Below are positions 45,635 to 53,738 of a stretch of 64,000 bases of DNA, in pieces. Location: positions 24,517-88,516 of the forward strand of contig JABBNZ010000010.1 of NCBI GenBank assembly GCA_019352035.1, read 5' to 3'. The notes beneath the pieces were generated by a model, which saw nothing but the letters and a program-made list of their open reading frames with translations, searched no databases and was not told where the DNA came from. Numbering within the stretch: the first letter of the stretch is position 1; the number at the start of each line of letters is the position of its first letter. The DNA is from Pseudomonadota bacterium. Its GTDB lineage: Bacteria; Pseudomonadota; Gammaproteobacteria; Steroidobacterales; Steroidobacteraceae. A program made the position numbers and the translations under genes.

Positions 45635-47116
45635 ATGGGCATCCGAGCGAAGACGGCAGTCCGATCGAGGTTGGCGAGGCAGCGCGGCCGGCAGATCGCA
45701 GACGCGGTTCGCGGCGCGCTGCTCCTGGCTTGTGCCGGCCCGCTCGCGGCTTGCGCTCACTTTCATCCGAGGCCCCTTTCCGCGACAGCCAGTATCGTTC
45801 GGTTCGAATCGCGCTCGCTCGCGGCATCCGGTCTGCGCGCATTTCTCACGGCAAATCACGTCGCGGCGCCGCCACCCGGCGCGGCATGGAGCCTGCAGGC
45901 GCTGACGCTCACCGCGGTCTACTACCAGCCCGGACTCGCCGAGGCGCGCGAGAGGCTGCTCGCGGCGCAAGCCGCCCGCATCACCGCCGGCGAGCGACCC
46001 AACCCGTCGATTTCCCTCGCGCCCGGTTACGACACAGGTGTTCCAGGCGCGATACACCCCTGGATCGTGCCTCTGACATTCGACTGGCCCATCGAGACTG
46101 CCGGACGGCGCGGCTATCGCCTCGCGCAGGCCCGACATCTCGCCGCGGCCGCTCGTTGGGACCTTGCCGGCAGCGTCTGGCAGGTGCGCGGCCGGGTGCG
46201 AGCCGCGCTCCTCGCGCTCTTTGCGGCGCGCCGTTCGGAGTCACTTCTCGGGCGGGAAGAGTCGACGCGGCGCAAAGTCGTCCTTCTGCTCGGGCACCAG
46301 CTCCAGGCGGGGAATGTGTCGAGTTATGAGGTAGCGCAGGCTCGGATCGCGCTCGATCGTGTGATTCTCGCGAGAGAGGCTGCGGCGGGCAGGCTGCGGC
46401 AATCGCGCATCGCCCTCGCCGGCGCCCTCGGACTGCCGCTGCACGCCCTCCAAGGCGCACGATTCTCACTCGCCGAGCTACGGGCGTTGCCCTTGACACT
46501 CACCCGCCCGCAGGTGAGGCAGCGGGCGCTGCTCGAACGCGCCGATGTCCGGGCCGCTCTCGAGCGTTACGCGGCCAGCCAGTCGGCCTTGCAGCTTCAG
46601 ATCGCGCGCCAATGGCCGGACATCCACATAGGGCCCGGCTTCGCCTGGAACGCGCAGCTCGCAGGCGACAGGGAATGGAAGCTCGGGCTGTCGCTTCCCC
46701 TGCCCCTTCTCAATCACAACCAGGGACCGATCGCCGAGGCCAAGGCGCAGCGCGAGCTCGCGGCCGCTCACTTCCTAACGGTGCAGACGGCCGCCCTCAC
46801 CCGGATCGACAGCGCACTCTCTGCCTACGATTCGGCGCGCGCACAGCTTAAGACCGCTGACTCCCTCCTGCACGGCCTCGAGCGCCAGTTTCGGTCCATC
46901 CATGCGCAGGTCGCAGCCGGTGAGTTGCAGCCGCTCGACCTGGCGAACGCCCATCTGGCCTATGAGGCCGGCGCGCAGGGCCGGCTCGATGCCCTCATAG
47001 GAGCGCAGCAGGCACTGGGACGGCTGGAGGACGCCATGGAGAGTCCGCTCACGCTGTCTCCCGCCGCGGTGCGTGCCGGCCAGCCGGCGGCCGGCATGGA
47101 AGCCGCCGAGCCCTGA
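45635..47116 (+). CDS. TolC-family outer-membrane efflux factor
   Basis: Outer-membrane channel for the RND pump at 41480-45528. 493 residues. A lipoprotein-type signal is present but preceded by a long basic stretch (lipobox LAACAHF at ~38-40), so the first ~20 residues may be untranslated. Two tandem OEP repeats follow: ALTLTAVYYQPGLAEARERL ... AARITAGERPNPSISLAPGY and the second half RALLERADVRAALERYAASQSALQLQIARQWPDI. It is divergent from the adaptor across a 106-base spacer, unlike the usual CBA operon order; a shared divergent promoter would keep the three subunits co-regulated. Confidence 0.9.
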   Translation: MGIRAKTAVRSRLARQRGRQIADAVRGALLLACAGPLAACAHFHPRPLSATASIVRFESRSLAASGLRAFLTANHVAAPPPGAAWSLQALTLTAVYYQPGLAEARERLLAAQAARITAGERPNPSISLAPGYDTGVPGAIHPWIVPLTFDWPIETAGRRGYRLAQARHLAAAARWDLAGSVWQVRGRVRAALLALFAARRSESLLGREESTRRKVVLLLGHQLQAGNVSSYEVAQARIALDRVILAREAAAGRLRQSRIALAGALGLPLHALQGARFSLAELRALPLTLTRPQVRQRALLERADVRAALERYAASQSALQLQIARQWPDIHIGPGFAWNAQLAGDREWKLGLSLPLPLLNHNQGPIAEAKAQRELAAAHFLTVQTAALTRIDSALSAYDSARAQLKTADSLLHGLERQFRSIHAQVAAGELQPLDLANAHLAYEAGAQGRLDALIGAQQALGRLEDAMESPLTLSPAAVRAGQPAAGMEAAEP

Positions 47117-47122
47117 GAAATC

Positions 47123-47160
47123 GGAAAGCCGCGCGACCTCCCTCGGTCGCGCGGCCTTCC
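47123..47160. terminator. Strong bidirectional terminator hairpin
   Basis: GCCGCGCGACC (47128-47138) and GGTCGCGCGGC (47145-47155) form an 11-bp perfect stem with a 6-base loop; GGAA and TTCC outside extend it past one mismatch. It lies 6 bases after the TolC-family stop and 7 bases before the end of the convergent kelch gene. Confidence 0.8.
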
Positions 47161-47167
47161 GCGCTCC

Positions 47168-48829
47168 TCAATGATCCCGATCCTCGCCCGTGACCCACAC
47201 CGTCACGGGAGCCGAGGCGATTCCGCTCGCCACGACCTGGAGCTTGCTCAGGCCCGGCTCGAGACCCGAGGGCGCATCGAAGCGCGTCCAGGACATGTCA
47301 TCGGAAGCCACCGCCACGCTGTTGAAATCATGCGTTCGGGCGTAGAAGACATGCCCGGTCCGCAGATTGGTGATGCGCACCACCGGGAAGTTGGTCGCGG
47401 CCTGCACGTCATCCCCATAGGCCGCCCCCGCCGACATCCCGCTCAGCCGGACACCGGCGAGCGGATACGTGTGCCCGGGACTGAGCACAGGGGGAGTGAA
47501 CGCCACGACCGGTCTCCAGTCAGGCTTCGGACCGCCGTCCGGGGTATAGACCTCGATGTCGTTCGAGAAGTCCGTGAGCAGGATCTGCCCGGTAGGCAGC
47601 ACCAGCATGTTGCCGTAGTACGATGAATCGCCCGGGGCATTCGGCGTGCCCGATACCGCTTGCAGATGATGCCCATCCCACTCGAAGAAAGTGGCCGGCG
47701 TATTCCCGAACCCCGGGCTCGCCATGATCAGCACCTTGCCGTTGGGCTCCAGCGCCGCCGGACCGTCAGCCACGTCGTTGCCGCCGGGAAATTGGGGACC
47801 GGCTCGCCACGTGTGCCGGCGGCTGTCGTAGATCGCCGTGTTGCCCGCGCCGCACGAGTTCGAGCCGCTGTAGAACACCGTGCCGTTGGGCCGCAGTACA
47901 CCCGGGCCCAGCTCGAAGGATGCGGCGTTCTCGCCGCCGCAGGCCGCGGCGGAGTCCCACAACTGCACGCGAGTGCTGCCGCCACTGGACCAGGTGCCGC
48001 TCCAGGGGTTGTAGAGCTCGGAGTTGGTGCCGTTTGGAATGTAGGGAAACGGCGGGATGGGCACATAGGCATCGACCGTCAGCACCTCGCCGCTCGGAAG
48101 CAGCGTCCAGCCCTCCTCATCGTTCGGGTCGAACTTGTTCGCTCCCGTCGGGGTCCAGGACAGGGTCTTCGGGTCGAGCAGCGCCTGCTGATCCGTGCAG
48201 CAGTTGGCCTGCATGTAGGTCCCGTTCGCGAGCACGACGCTTTGCGCGTCGCCGATCGTCGTCCAGCCCTTGGGCGGAGCAACCGATGTCCAGCTATTGG
48301 TAACGGGGTCGTAGATGGCCCCGAGATTGGTCCAGACGGGATTGCAGGCCGCCGTCGTCGGATCACCGTACCCGGTGCACAGATACTCACCGCCCTCGAT
48401 GACCATTCGGCCGTCCGGCAACACCTGGGTGGAGTGGTACAGGGGGTTGTAGGGCGCGTTGGCGATCTGCGTCCACGTGCCGTTGATGTAGCTGCCCTTC
48501 TTGTCCGGCGTCAGCCGATACCAATCGTTGTAACCAGCATCCTGGACGAGCACCGAGCCGTCGGTGAGGAGGACCGGGTTACCGATGCCGTCGAAAAGAT
48601 TGAGCTGATTCTTGAGCGGCGTCCAGGTGCCGGCCGCTCCGTCGGGTCCTCCCGATACGGCGGCGCTGTCGGTCAAGGCCGCGGGCGCGCTCGGCGGATG
48701 ACCGACTGCGTGCGGCAGCGGCTTGAGGATTCGCGATTCCGCCTGCGCCAGCGCGGGCAGCAGAAACGCGCTGAGCGCGAGCGCGGACCACCGGCCGCGG
48801 CGCAAGTCAGTTACGGGACGTGAATGCAT
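47168..48829 (-). CDS. Secreted kelch-repeat / galactose-oxidase-like protein
   Basis: 553 residues from the ATG at 48829, with GGAG about 7 bases upstream; signal peptide MHSRPVTDLRRGRWSALALS and AFLLPALAQA with cleavage after AQA. The mature part is a seven-bladed propeller of kelch-like units (TDGSVLVQD, PDGRMVIEGGEY, LANGTYMQANCC, LPSGEVLTVDAYV, RPNGTVFYSGSN, EPNGKVLIMAS, LPTGQILLTDFSN) followed by a C-terminal Ig-like domain (VVRITNLRTGHVFYARTHDFNSVAV) as in galactose oxidase and glyoxal oxidases. The copper-ligand Tyr-Cys pair of those enzymes is not evident, so it may be a non-catalytic carbohydrate-binding protein. Monocistronic. Confidence 0.83.
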   Translation of the reverse strand: MHSRPVTDLRRGRWSALALSAFLLPALAQAESRILKPLPHAVGHPPSAPAALTDSAAVSGGPDGAAGTWTPLKNQLNLFDGIGNPVLLTDGSVLVQDAGYNDWYRLTPDKKGSYINGTWTQIANAPYNPLYHSTQVLPDGRMVIEGGEYLCTGYGDPTTAACNPVWTNLGAIYDPVTNSWTSVAPPKGWTTIGDAQSVVLANGTYMQANCCTDQQALLDPKTLSWTPTGANKFDPNDEEGWTLLPSGEVLTVDAYVPIPPFPYIPNGTNSELYNPWSGTWSSGGSTRVQLWDSAAACGGENAASFELGPGVLRPNGTVFYSGSNSCGAGNTAIYDSRRHTWRAGPQFPGGNDVADGPAALEPNGKVLIMASPGFGNTPATFFEWDGHHLQAVSGTPNAPGDSSYYGNMLVLPTGQILLTDFSNDIEVYTPDGGPKPDWRPVVAFTPPVLSPGHTYPLAGVRLSGMSAGAAYGDDVQAATNFPVVRITNLRTGHVFYARTHDFNSVAVASDDMSWTRFDAPSGLEPGLSKLQVVASGIASAPVTVWVTGEDRDH

Positions 48830-49075
48830 GAAGGTCTCCAGCATGATGTTCTTGTTGGGATCCAGCCGCGGACGCATGGCCCCGAAGGGCAGGAAGCCCC
48901 GGCTCACGGAGTCGAAGGGAAGGCGGAAAAGGGTCGTTACTCTTATTGGTGCCCTGATGCTTTTATGAGCCACCGCCATGGATAAGTCAAGGCTCCGGGA
49001 GCCGCACGCGCGGATTGCCGGGCAGAGTCGCGGCGCCTAGACTGCACCTTGGCCCACCAGCCTGTGTCGACGCGC

Positions 49076-49426
49076 ATGCAAGGCTCGCTCTTCCGCTTCT
49101 ACGTTCACGAAGGTCATCGCCACCACGGAGGGCTGGCCTGGGAGTGGCTGCTCGAGCAGGGTAATAAGCTCGGCATCAGCGGCGGCTCGGCGTTCAAGGC
49201 CATGGCCGGGTTCGGCCGTCATCACGTGCTGCACGAGGCGCGATTCTTCGAGCTCGCCGGGACTTTGACGGTCGAAGTGGAGTTCATCGTGAGCCAGGAG
49301 GAGGCTCAGAAGCTCCTCGACCTGCTGCACCGGGAGAAGCTGCGCCTCTTCTACGCCTACACTCCAGCCTGTTTCGGCGTGGTCAATCCGGACTCGGCCG
49401 ACCCGCCTTCCGTGGGGGATTGTTAG
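49076..49426 (+). CDS. DUF190-family PII-like protein
   Basis: 116 residues from the ATG at 49076; a TTG at 49049 would add nine residues not seen in the family. The domain MQGSLFRFYVHEGHRHHGGL, GNKLGISGGSAFKAMAGFGRHHVLHEARFFELAGTLTVEVEFIV, EEAQKLLDLLHREKLRLFYAY is DUF190, a fold related to PII signal proteins. Family members are small cytoplasmic trimers whose role is mostly unknown, sometimes linked to fluoride channels (crcB); no crcB is adjacent here. It lies between a kelch gene and the AIM24 gene. Confidence 0.87.
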   Translation: MQGSLFRFYVHEGHRHHGGLAWEWLLEQGNKLGISGGSAFKAMAGFGRHHVLHEARFFELAGTLTVEVEFIVSQEEAQKLLDLLHREKLRLFYAYTPACFGVVNPDSADPPSVGDC

Positions 49427-49516
49427 CAGCCATTGGAGTAGTCGGCCCCGCTCGGATCGTGCGCGAGGCATCCGCAGCGCGGCCCGCCGCCGCCCCCGCC
49501 GGGATCCAACTTCCGG

Positions 49517-50284
49517 TCAGCGGCTGCCGCCGAACATGTCGCGCAACACGGCCCCCGCGATCCCGCCGGCGACGCCGCTCTCGACGTTCTGCGTCGTCCC
49601 GCCGCCCAGATAGGGAGCGATCGCATGCGCGAGGTTCGGCACCGTCAGGCTCTGCAGCCAGACCTTGCCGGGGCCGGTCAGGCGCGCGACGAAGAGGCCA
49701 TCGCCGCCGAAGAGCGCATTGGCGAAGCCGCGCATCAGCGTGATATCGAAGTTGACACTGTCCTGGAACATGCCGATGTGGCCCGGATGCACCTGCAGCA
49801 TCTCCCCGGGGGCCAGGTCATAGGTCACCACTTCGCCGCCCAGCTCGACCCATGCGGTGCAGGGACCGGACAGTCGCTGCAGCAGAAAGCCGTCACCCCC
49901 GAAGATGCCCGCGCCGAGAGAGCGCTGGAACCCGGTCGAGAGCTGCAGCCCTTCGGTGCCGCAGAGAAAGCCGTGGCGATGAATCATGTACGAGTGCCCG
50001 GCCGGCACATCGACCTGCAGGATCGCACCGGGGACTTTGGCGGCAAAGGCGATGACTCCGCGGCCGGCGGGCGCCGAGTACTCGGTCATGAAGAGGCCGC
50101 CGCCCGAGAACGCGCGCCCGATCGCGCCCCAAAGGCCGCGCGCTCCGGCGGTATAGGCGGTGGTGCGCATCTGCACGCCCTGCGTCATCCACGAGAACTC
50201 GCCCGGCTCCGCGACGATGCGGTCGTTCGGCTCGAGGCCGATCTCGAGCACGGGCATGGTGGTGCCTTTGATCTGGGATCTCAT
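49517..50284 (-). CDS. AIM24-family protein
   Basis: 255 residues with beta-rich sequence: EIGLEPNDRIVAEPGEFSWMTQGVQM, GGGLFMTEYSAPAGRGVIAFAAKVPGAILQVDV, FGGDGFLLQRLSGPCTAWVELGGEVVTYDLAPGEMLQVHPGHIGMF, FGGDGLFVARLTGPGKVWLQSL. This is the AIM24/TIGR00266 family (tryptophan RNA-binding attenuator-like fold), soluble and of unknown function in bacteria. The last ~30 residues are Gly-rich (GGGTTQNVESGVAGGIAG). The ATG at 50284 gives an Arg-Ser N-terminal extension of nine residues; 50257 is the alternative start. Confidence 0.88.
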   Translation of the reverse strand: MRSQIKGTTMPVLEIGLEPNDRIVAEPGEFSWMTQGVQMRTTAYTAGARGLWGAIGRAFSGGGLFMTEYSAPAGRGVIAFAAKVPGAILQVDVPAGHSYMIHRHGFLCGTEGLQLSTGFQRSLGAGIFGGDGFLLQRLSGPCTAWVELGGEVVTYDLAPGEMLQVHPGHIGMFQDSVNFDITLMRGFANALFGGDGLFVARLTGPGKVWLQSLTVPNLAHAIAPYLGGGTTQNVESGVAGGIAGAVLRDMFGGSR

Positions 50285-50334
50285 GGCTTTCGACTCCGGA
50301 TTGCCTCGGGCGCGAGACTAGCGCAGCCGGCGCT

Positions 50335-50367
50335 GGGATGCGGTACCATTTGTACGGTACCGCTCCC
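50335..50367. promoter_or_regulatory. Palindrome in the divergent AIM24/GH9 control region
   Basis: GCGGTACC and GGTACCGC are perfect inverted repeats with an 8-base spacer; GGGA and TCCC extend them to 12-bp arms with one bulged T. Centred about 40 bases before the GH9 start codon and 67 from the AIM24 start, it is well placed as a dimeric repressor or activator site, or as a leader hairpin. Confidence 0.55.
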
Positions 50368-50391
50368 ACCGCTTCCAGAGGTCAGCACACC

Positions 50392-52941
50392 ATGCGCCGC
50401 ACATTGCGAGCCCTCCCGGCGATCGCTCTGCTCATCGCCTCATTGGAATGTCTGGCCGCCGCACCCGGCGCCGGCCTGGCGCTGAAGGTCACGAGGAACG
50501 GTTACCTCGATGCGCCGGGTGTCAGCGTCATGCTGTACAGCGACAATTACAGCCCCATCTTCTTCGACCAGAAGGATGCGGCCATGCAGATCATCCTGCA
50601 CGGTCGCCGCATCGCCACCAACGGCAGCGTCCGACTTTCGCCCACCCCGCAGCAGTGGGACCCGATCCCTCACCTCATCGCGCATGAAGCCGACCCGGCG
50701 CGCGACCGCCTCATCGCCTCGGTTTCCTATCCCGCATATCACCTGCGTTACCACATCGTGGTCGCCGCCGAGCCCGGCGGCGTGCGGGTGAGCGTGAACC
50801 TGGACCAGCCGCTGCCGCCGACGCTGGTCGGCCGGGCCGGATTCAATCTGGAGTTCCTGCCTTCCCTTTACATGGACAAGCCTTACGCGGTCGACGACAA
50901 GGTGTTCGGCGTATTGCCGCGCAGCCCCGAGGATCGGATGACCGTGGTCCCGCCCAAAGCCGGGGACCCGAAGAGCCTCTGGTACGTGCACCAGTGGCAC
51001 GAGGCCAACGGCTACACCCAGCCGCTTCCCTTCGCGACCGGAAATAGCATCACGCTGGGCGTGAGCGACCCGCTCGATCGCATCAGCGTGGCCTCGGAAA
51101 CCGGTCCGCTGCTCCTCTACGATGGACGCGACCTGGCGCAGAACGGCTGGTACGTGCTGCGCACGCTGATTCCCGCGGGCAAGACCCGGGATGCCGTGGT
51201 CTGGCACATCCGGCCGAGCGACATCCCTCACTGGAGGCGGCCTCCCATGATCGCGCACAGTCAGGTCGGATATGCCGCGGCCTTCCCGAAGGTCGCCGTG
51301 ATCGAGCTCGACCGGAGGTTCAAGGCCCCGCCCACGGCGGCATTGCTGCGGCTGTCCGATCGCGGGACTTACCGGAAGGTCTTCACCGCTCCCGTGTCCG
51401 CGCCCACTCGGTGGCTGCGCTACGACTACGTCAAGTTCGATTTCTCATCGGTGAGGAAGTCCGGCCTGTACGTGATCGAATACGCGGGCCGACGATCCGG
51501 CGTGTTCCCGATCGCCCCGGACGTCTACGCAAACACGTGGCAGACCACTCTCGATGGATTTCTGGCCGAGCAGATGGATCACGTATCGGTGCGCGACGCC
51601 TACCACATGTGGCACGGCATCGCGCACATGACCGACGCTCTGCAGGCACCGCCGAACACAACGCACTTCGACGGCTATTGGATGGGCCCCAGCACCGAAT
51701 CGCCCTACCGGCCGGGACAGCACATTCCGGGGCTCAACGTCGGCGGCTGGTTCGATGCGGGAGATTTCGACAACGACGCCTTCGGCCAGTACGGAACCCT
51801 CCAGAATCTGGCCCTGGCGTACGAAACCTTCCACCCCAAATGGGATGAGCTCTCGGTCAACGAGAAAGCCCGCTCGGCCGTGATGCACCGCCCGGACGGC
51901 GTCCCGGACATCGTCGAGCAAGTCGAGCATGGGGTGCTGCAGACGCTCGCGCAGATCCAGGCGGTAGGCCACCCCTTCACGGGCATCCAATCGCCCTACC
52001 TGAACGCGTACACGTTCATCGGCGATGCGGCCTCCCAGACGGGGGTCTACTCCAACAACCCGAACCCCCGCTGGGCGTGGACCATGACCTCCCCTAACAT
52101 GGAATACGCGGCCGCCGCATCGCTCGCCAGCGCCTCGCGCGTCCTGAAGGGGTGGAACGACCCACTGTCGAAGAAGTGCCTCGATGCGGCGGTGCAGATG
52201 TGGCGTCTGGCACAGAGCCATCCCGGGCACCGGCACCTTCCCGGCTACCTGGAAGGCGCCGGCGGCTATCGGGAGTTCGGCCTCGGCTCCCCGGAATGGT
52301 CGGCCGCGGTGGAGCTGACGATCGCGACCCACGGCGCACAGCCCTACAAGAAGCGGCTCGAAGAGATGTTCCCCACGACGGGGAAACAGATCGCCTTCGG
52401 CGGCTGGGCGGCAGTACGAGCCCTGCCCTACCTGAGCGCCGGCTACCGGACCCGCCTCCAGGCGGCGGTCAAGGCATTCATGCCGCAGTTGAACCGCTAT
52501 CTGGCGGCCACGCCTTTCGGCGTGCCTCCCTCCCTCGGCGCCTGGGGCGGCTCGGCGCAGGTGGCGCAGTTCGGCGCCGAGATGTATTTCCTCCACGAGG
52601 CGTTTCCCGACATCGTCGGCCCGCAGTACACGCTGCGGGCCGCCAATTACCTGCTCGGGACCCATCCGGTCTCCAGCGTGTCGTACATCTCGGCGATCGG
52701 CGCACAGTCGAAGCTGCAGGCGTACGGGAACAACCGCTACGACAATTCCTTCATCCCCGGCGGCATGATCCCGGGCTACATCATCATCAAGCCCGACTTC
52801 CCGGAGTGCATCACCCGCTTCGGATTCCTGTGGTACGAGGACGAATACACGGTCGATGCCGCGGCCACCTGGGTGCTGGAGGCGAACGCGGCGAACGCCA
52901 TCGTGAACCAGGAAGCGAGGGCCGCCAACCGGCGCACGTGA
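50392..52941 (+). CDS. Secreted GH9-family glycoside hydrolase
   Basis: 849 residues from the ATG at 50392 (AGAGG 9 bases upstream). Signal peptide MRRTLRALPAIALLIASLEC with cleavage after the Leu-Ala-Ala region. The N-terminal half (about 25-380) is a beta-rich, cellulase-Ig-like region; the C-terminal half is an (alpha/alpha)6 barrel with the nucleophile-side GGWFDAGDFDND, GSPEWSAAVELTIAT, HPVSSVSYISAIG and the acid-residue region YEDEYTVDAAATWV. GH9 enzymes cleave beta-1,4-glucans; this one may act on cellulose, xyloglucan or another beta-glucan. It looks intact and probably exported to the periplasm or outside. Confidence 0.88.
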   Translation: MRRTLRALPAIALLIASLECLAAAPGAGLALKVTRNGYLDAPGVSVMLYSDNYSPIFFDQKDAAMQIILHGRRIATNGSVRLSPTPQQWDPIPHLIAHEADPARDRLIASVSYPAYHLRYHIVVAAEPGGVRVSVNLDQPLPPTLVGRAGFNLEFLPSLYMDKPYAVDDKVFGVLPRSPEDRMTVVPPKAGDPKSLWYVHQWHEANGYTQPLPFATGNSITLGVSDPLDRISVASETGPLLLYDGRDLAQNGWYVLRTLIPAGKTRDAVVWHIRPSDIPHWRRPPMIAHSQVGYAAAFPKVAVIELDRRFKAPPTAALLRLSDRGTYRKVFTAPVSAPTRWLRYDYVKFDFSSVRKSGLYVIEYAGRRSGVFPIAPDVYANTWQTTLDGFLAEQMDHVSVRDAYHMWHGIAHMTDALQAPPNTTHFDGYWMGPSTESPYRPGQHIPGLNVGGWFDAGDFDNDAFGQYGTLQNLALAYETFHPKWDELSVNEKARSAVMHRPDGVPDIVEQVEHGVLQTLAQIQAVGHPFTGIQSPYLNAYTFIGDAASQTGVYSNNPNPRWAWTMTSPNMEYAAAASLASASRVLKGWNDPLSKKCLDAAVQMWRLAQSHPGHRHLPGYLEGAGGYREFGLGSPEWSAAVELTIATHGAQPYKKRLEEMFPTTGKQIAFGGWAAVRALPYLSAGYRTRLQAAVKAFMPQLNRYLAATPFGVPPSLGAWGGSAQVAQFGAEMYFLHEAFPDIVGPQYTLRAANYLLGTHPVSSVSYISAIGAQSKLQAYGNNRYDNSFIPGGMIPGYIIIKPDFPECITRFGFLWYEDEYTVDAAATWVLEANAANAIVNQEARAANRRT

Positions 52942-53008
52942 GTGCGCGGCGCATCGGTTGCGCACGACCTCCGGAGCGCTGCGCGCCCGGACCGCGACGC
53001 CCGCCGCC

Positions 53009-53731
53009 TCAGGACGATCGGCTCGGACTCGCCGCAGCGGCGTTTCGCAGCCGGTAACGCAACCACACCGCGCCCCGCTCCAGGACCTCGCAGCTCTCGA
53101 GCGACATCTCCGATATCGGGGCCCGCAGGTCCGAGTCGCCATCGGCTGAATCGAACACGCTCGGCGCGCCGCGCGCTCCGTCGACCGCGGGGCAGATCGC
53201 GAGGCTGATCTCATCGATGAGGCCGGCGCGGAGGAACTCGCCGTTGGCGTGTCCGCCGCCCTCCACCAGCAGCCGCTTCACGCCGAGCTCGCGATTGAGA
53301 AACTCGAGCACGAGGGTCAGATCCAACTCGGATTTTCCGGCGAAGAAGTACGAGACGCCGTCCCGGCGCAGTCCCGCAAGATGCGCGTCGCAGACCTGCT
53401 CGGTCAGCGCGACGACGATCGGGTCACCGCCGATATCCGGCCGGCCCCAAGCGATCTTTCCGTGGGCATCCAGGACGACTCCGTACGCCTGCGCATCGCG
53501 GCGGGCGAGCCACGGCTCTCTCGGCCAGGTCCGGTCCGCGCGGGCATCGTAGGCTTGCGCTTTCGCGAACTCCTGTCCGGTCACGCGCCCGACGAGCCAC
53601 GCGTCCCCACCTATCCGGGCATGAAGGCGCTCGAAGAGATCTCCGCCTTCACCGGTCGCCGGACGCCATCGGCTGTGCAGGATGCGCCCGTCGATGCTCG
53701 CCACCATGTGACAGACGACGTATGGTTTCAA
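53009..53731 (-). CDS. RibD-C-like dihydrofolate reductase family protein
   Basis: 240 residues with VVCHMVASIDGRI at the N-terminus, WLVGRVTGQEF, and RLLVEGGGHANGEFLRAGLIDEISLAICPAVDG. This matches the RibD reductase domain (PF01872), which reduces a pyrimidine intermediate of riboflavin synthesis using NADPH; stand-alone copies of this kind are usually of unknown substrate. The deaminase half of RibD is absent. Its start (53731) is 8 bases after the stop of tex (53739), so it is probably co-transcribed with tex. Confidence 0.87.
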   Translation of the reverse strand: MKPYVVCHMVASIDGRILHSRWRPATGEGGDLFERLHARIGGDAWLVGRVTGQEFAKAQAYDARADRTWPREPWLARRDAQAYGVVLDAHGKIAWGRPDIGGDPIVVALTEQVCDAHLAGLRRDGVSYFFAGKSELDLTLVLEFLNRELGVKRLLVEGGGHANGEFLRAGLIDEISLAICPAVDGARGAPSVFDSADGDSDLRAPISEMSLESCEVLERGAVWLRYRLRNAAAASPSRSS

Positions 53732-53738
53732 TGCCGCA

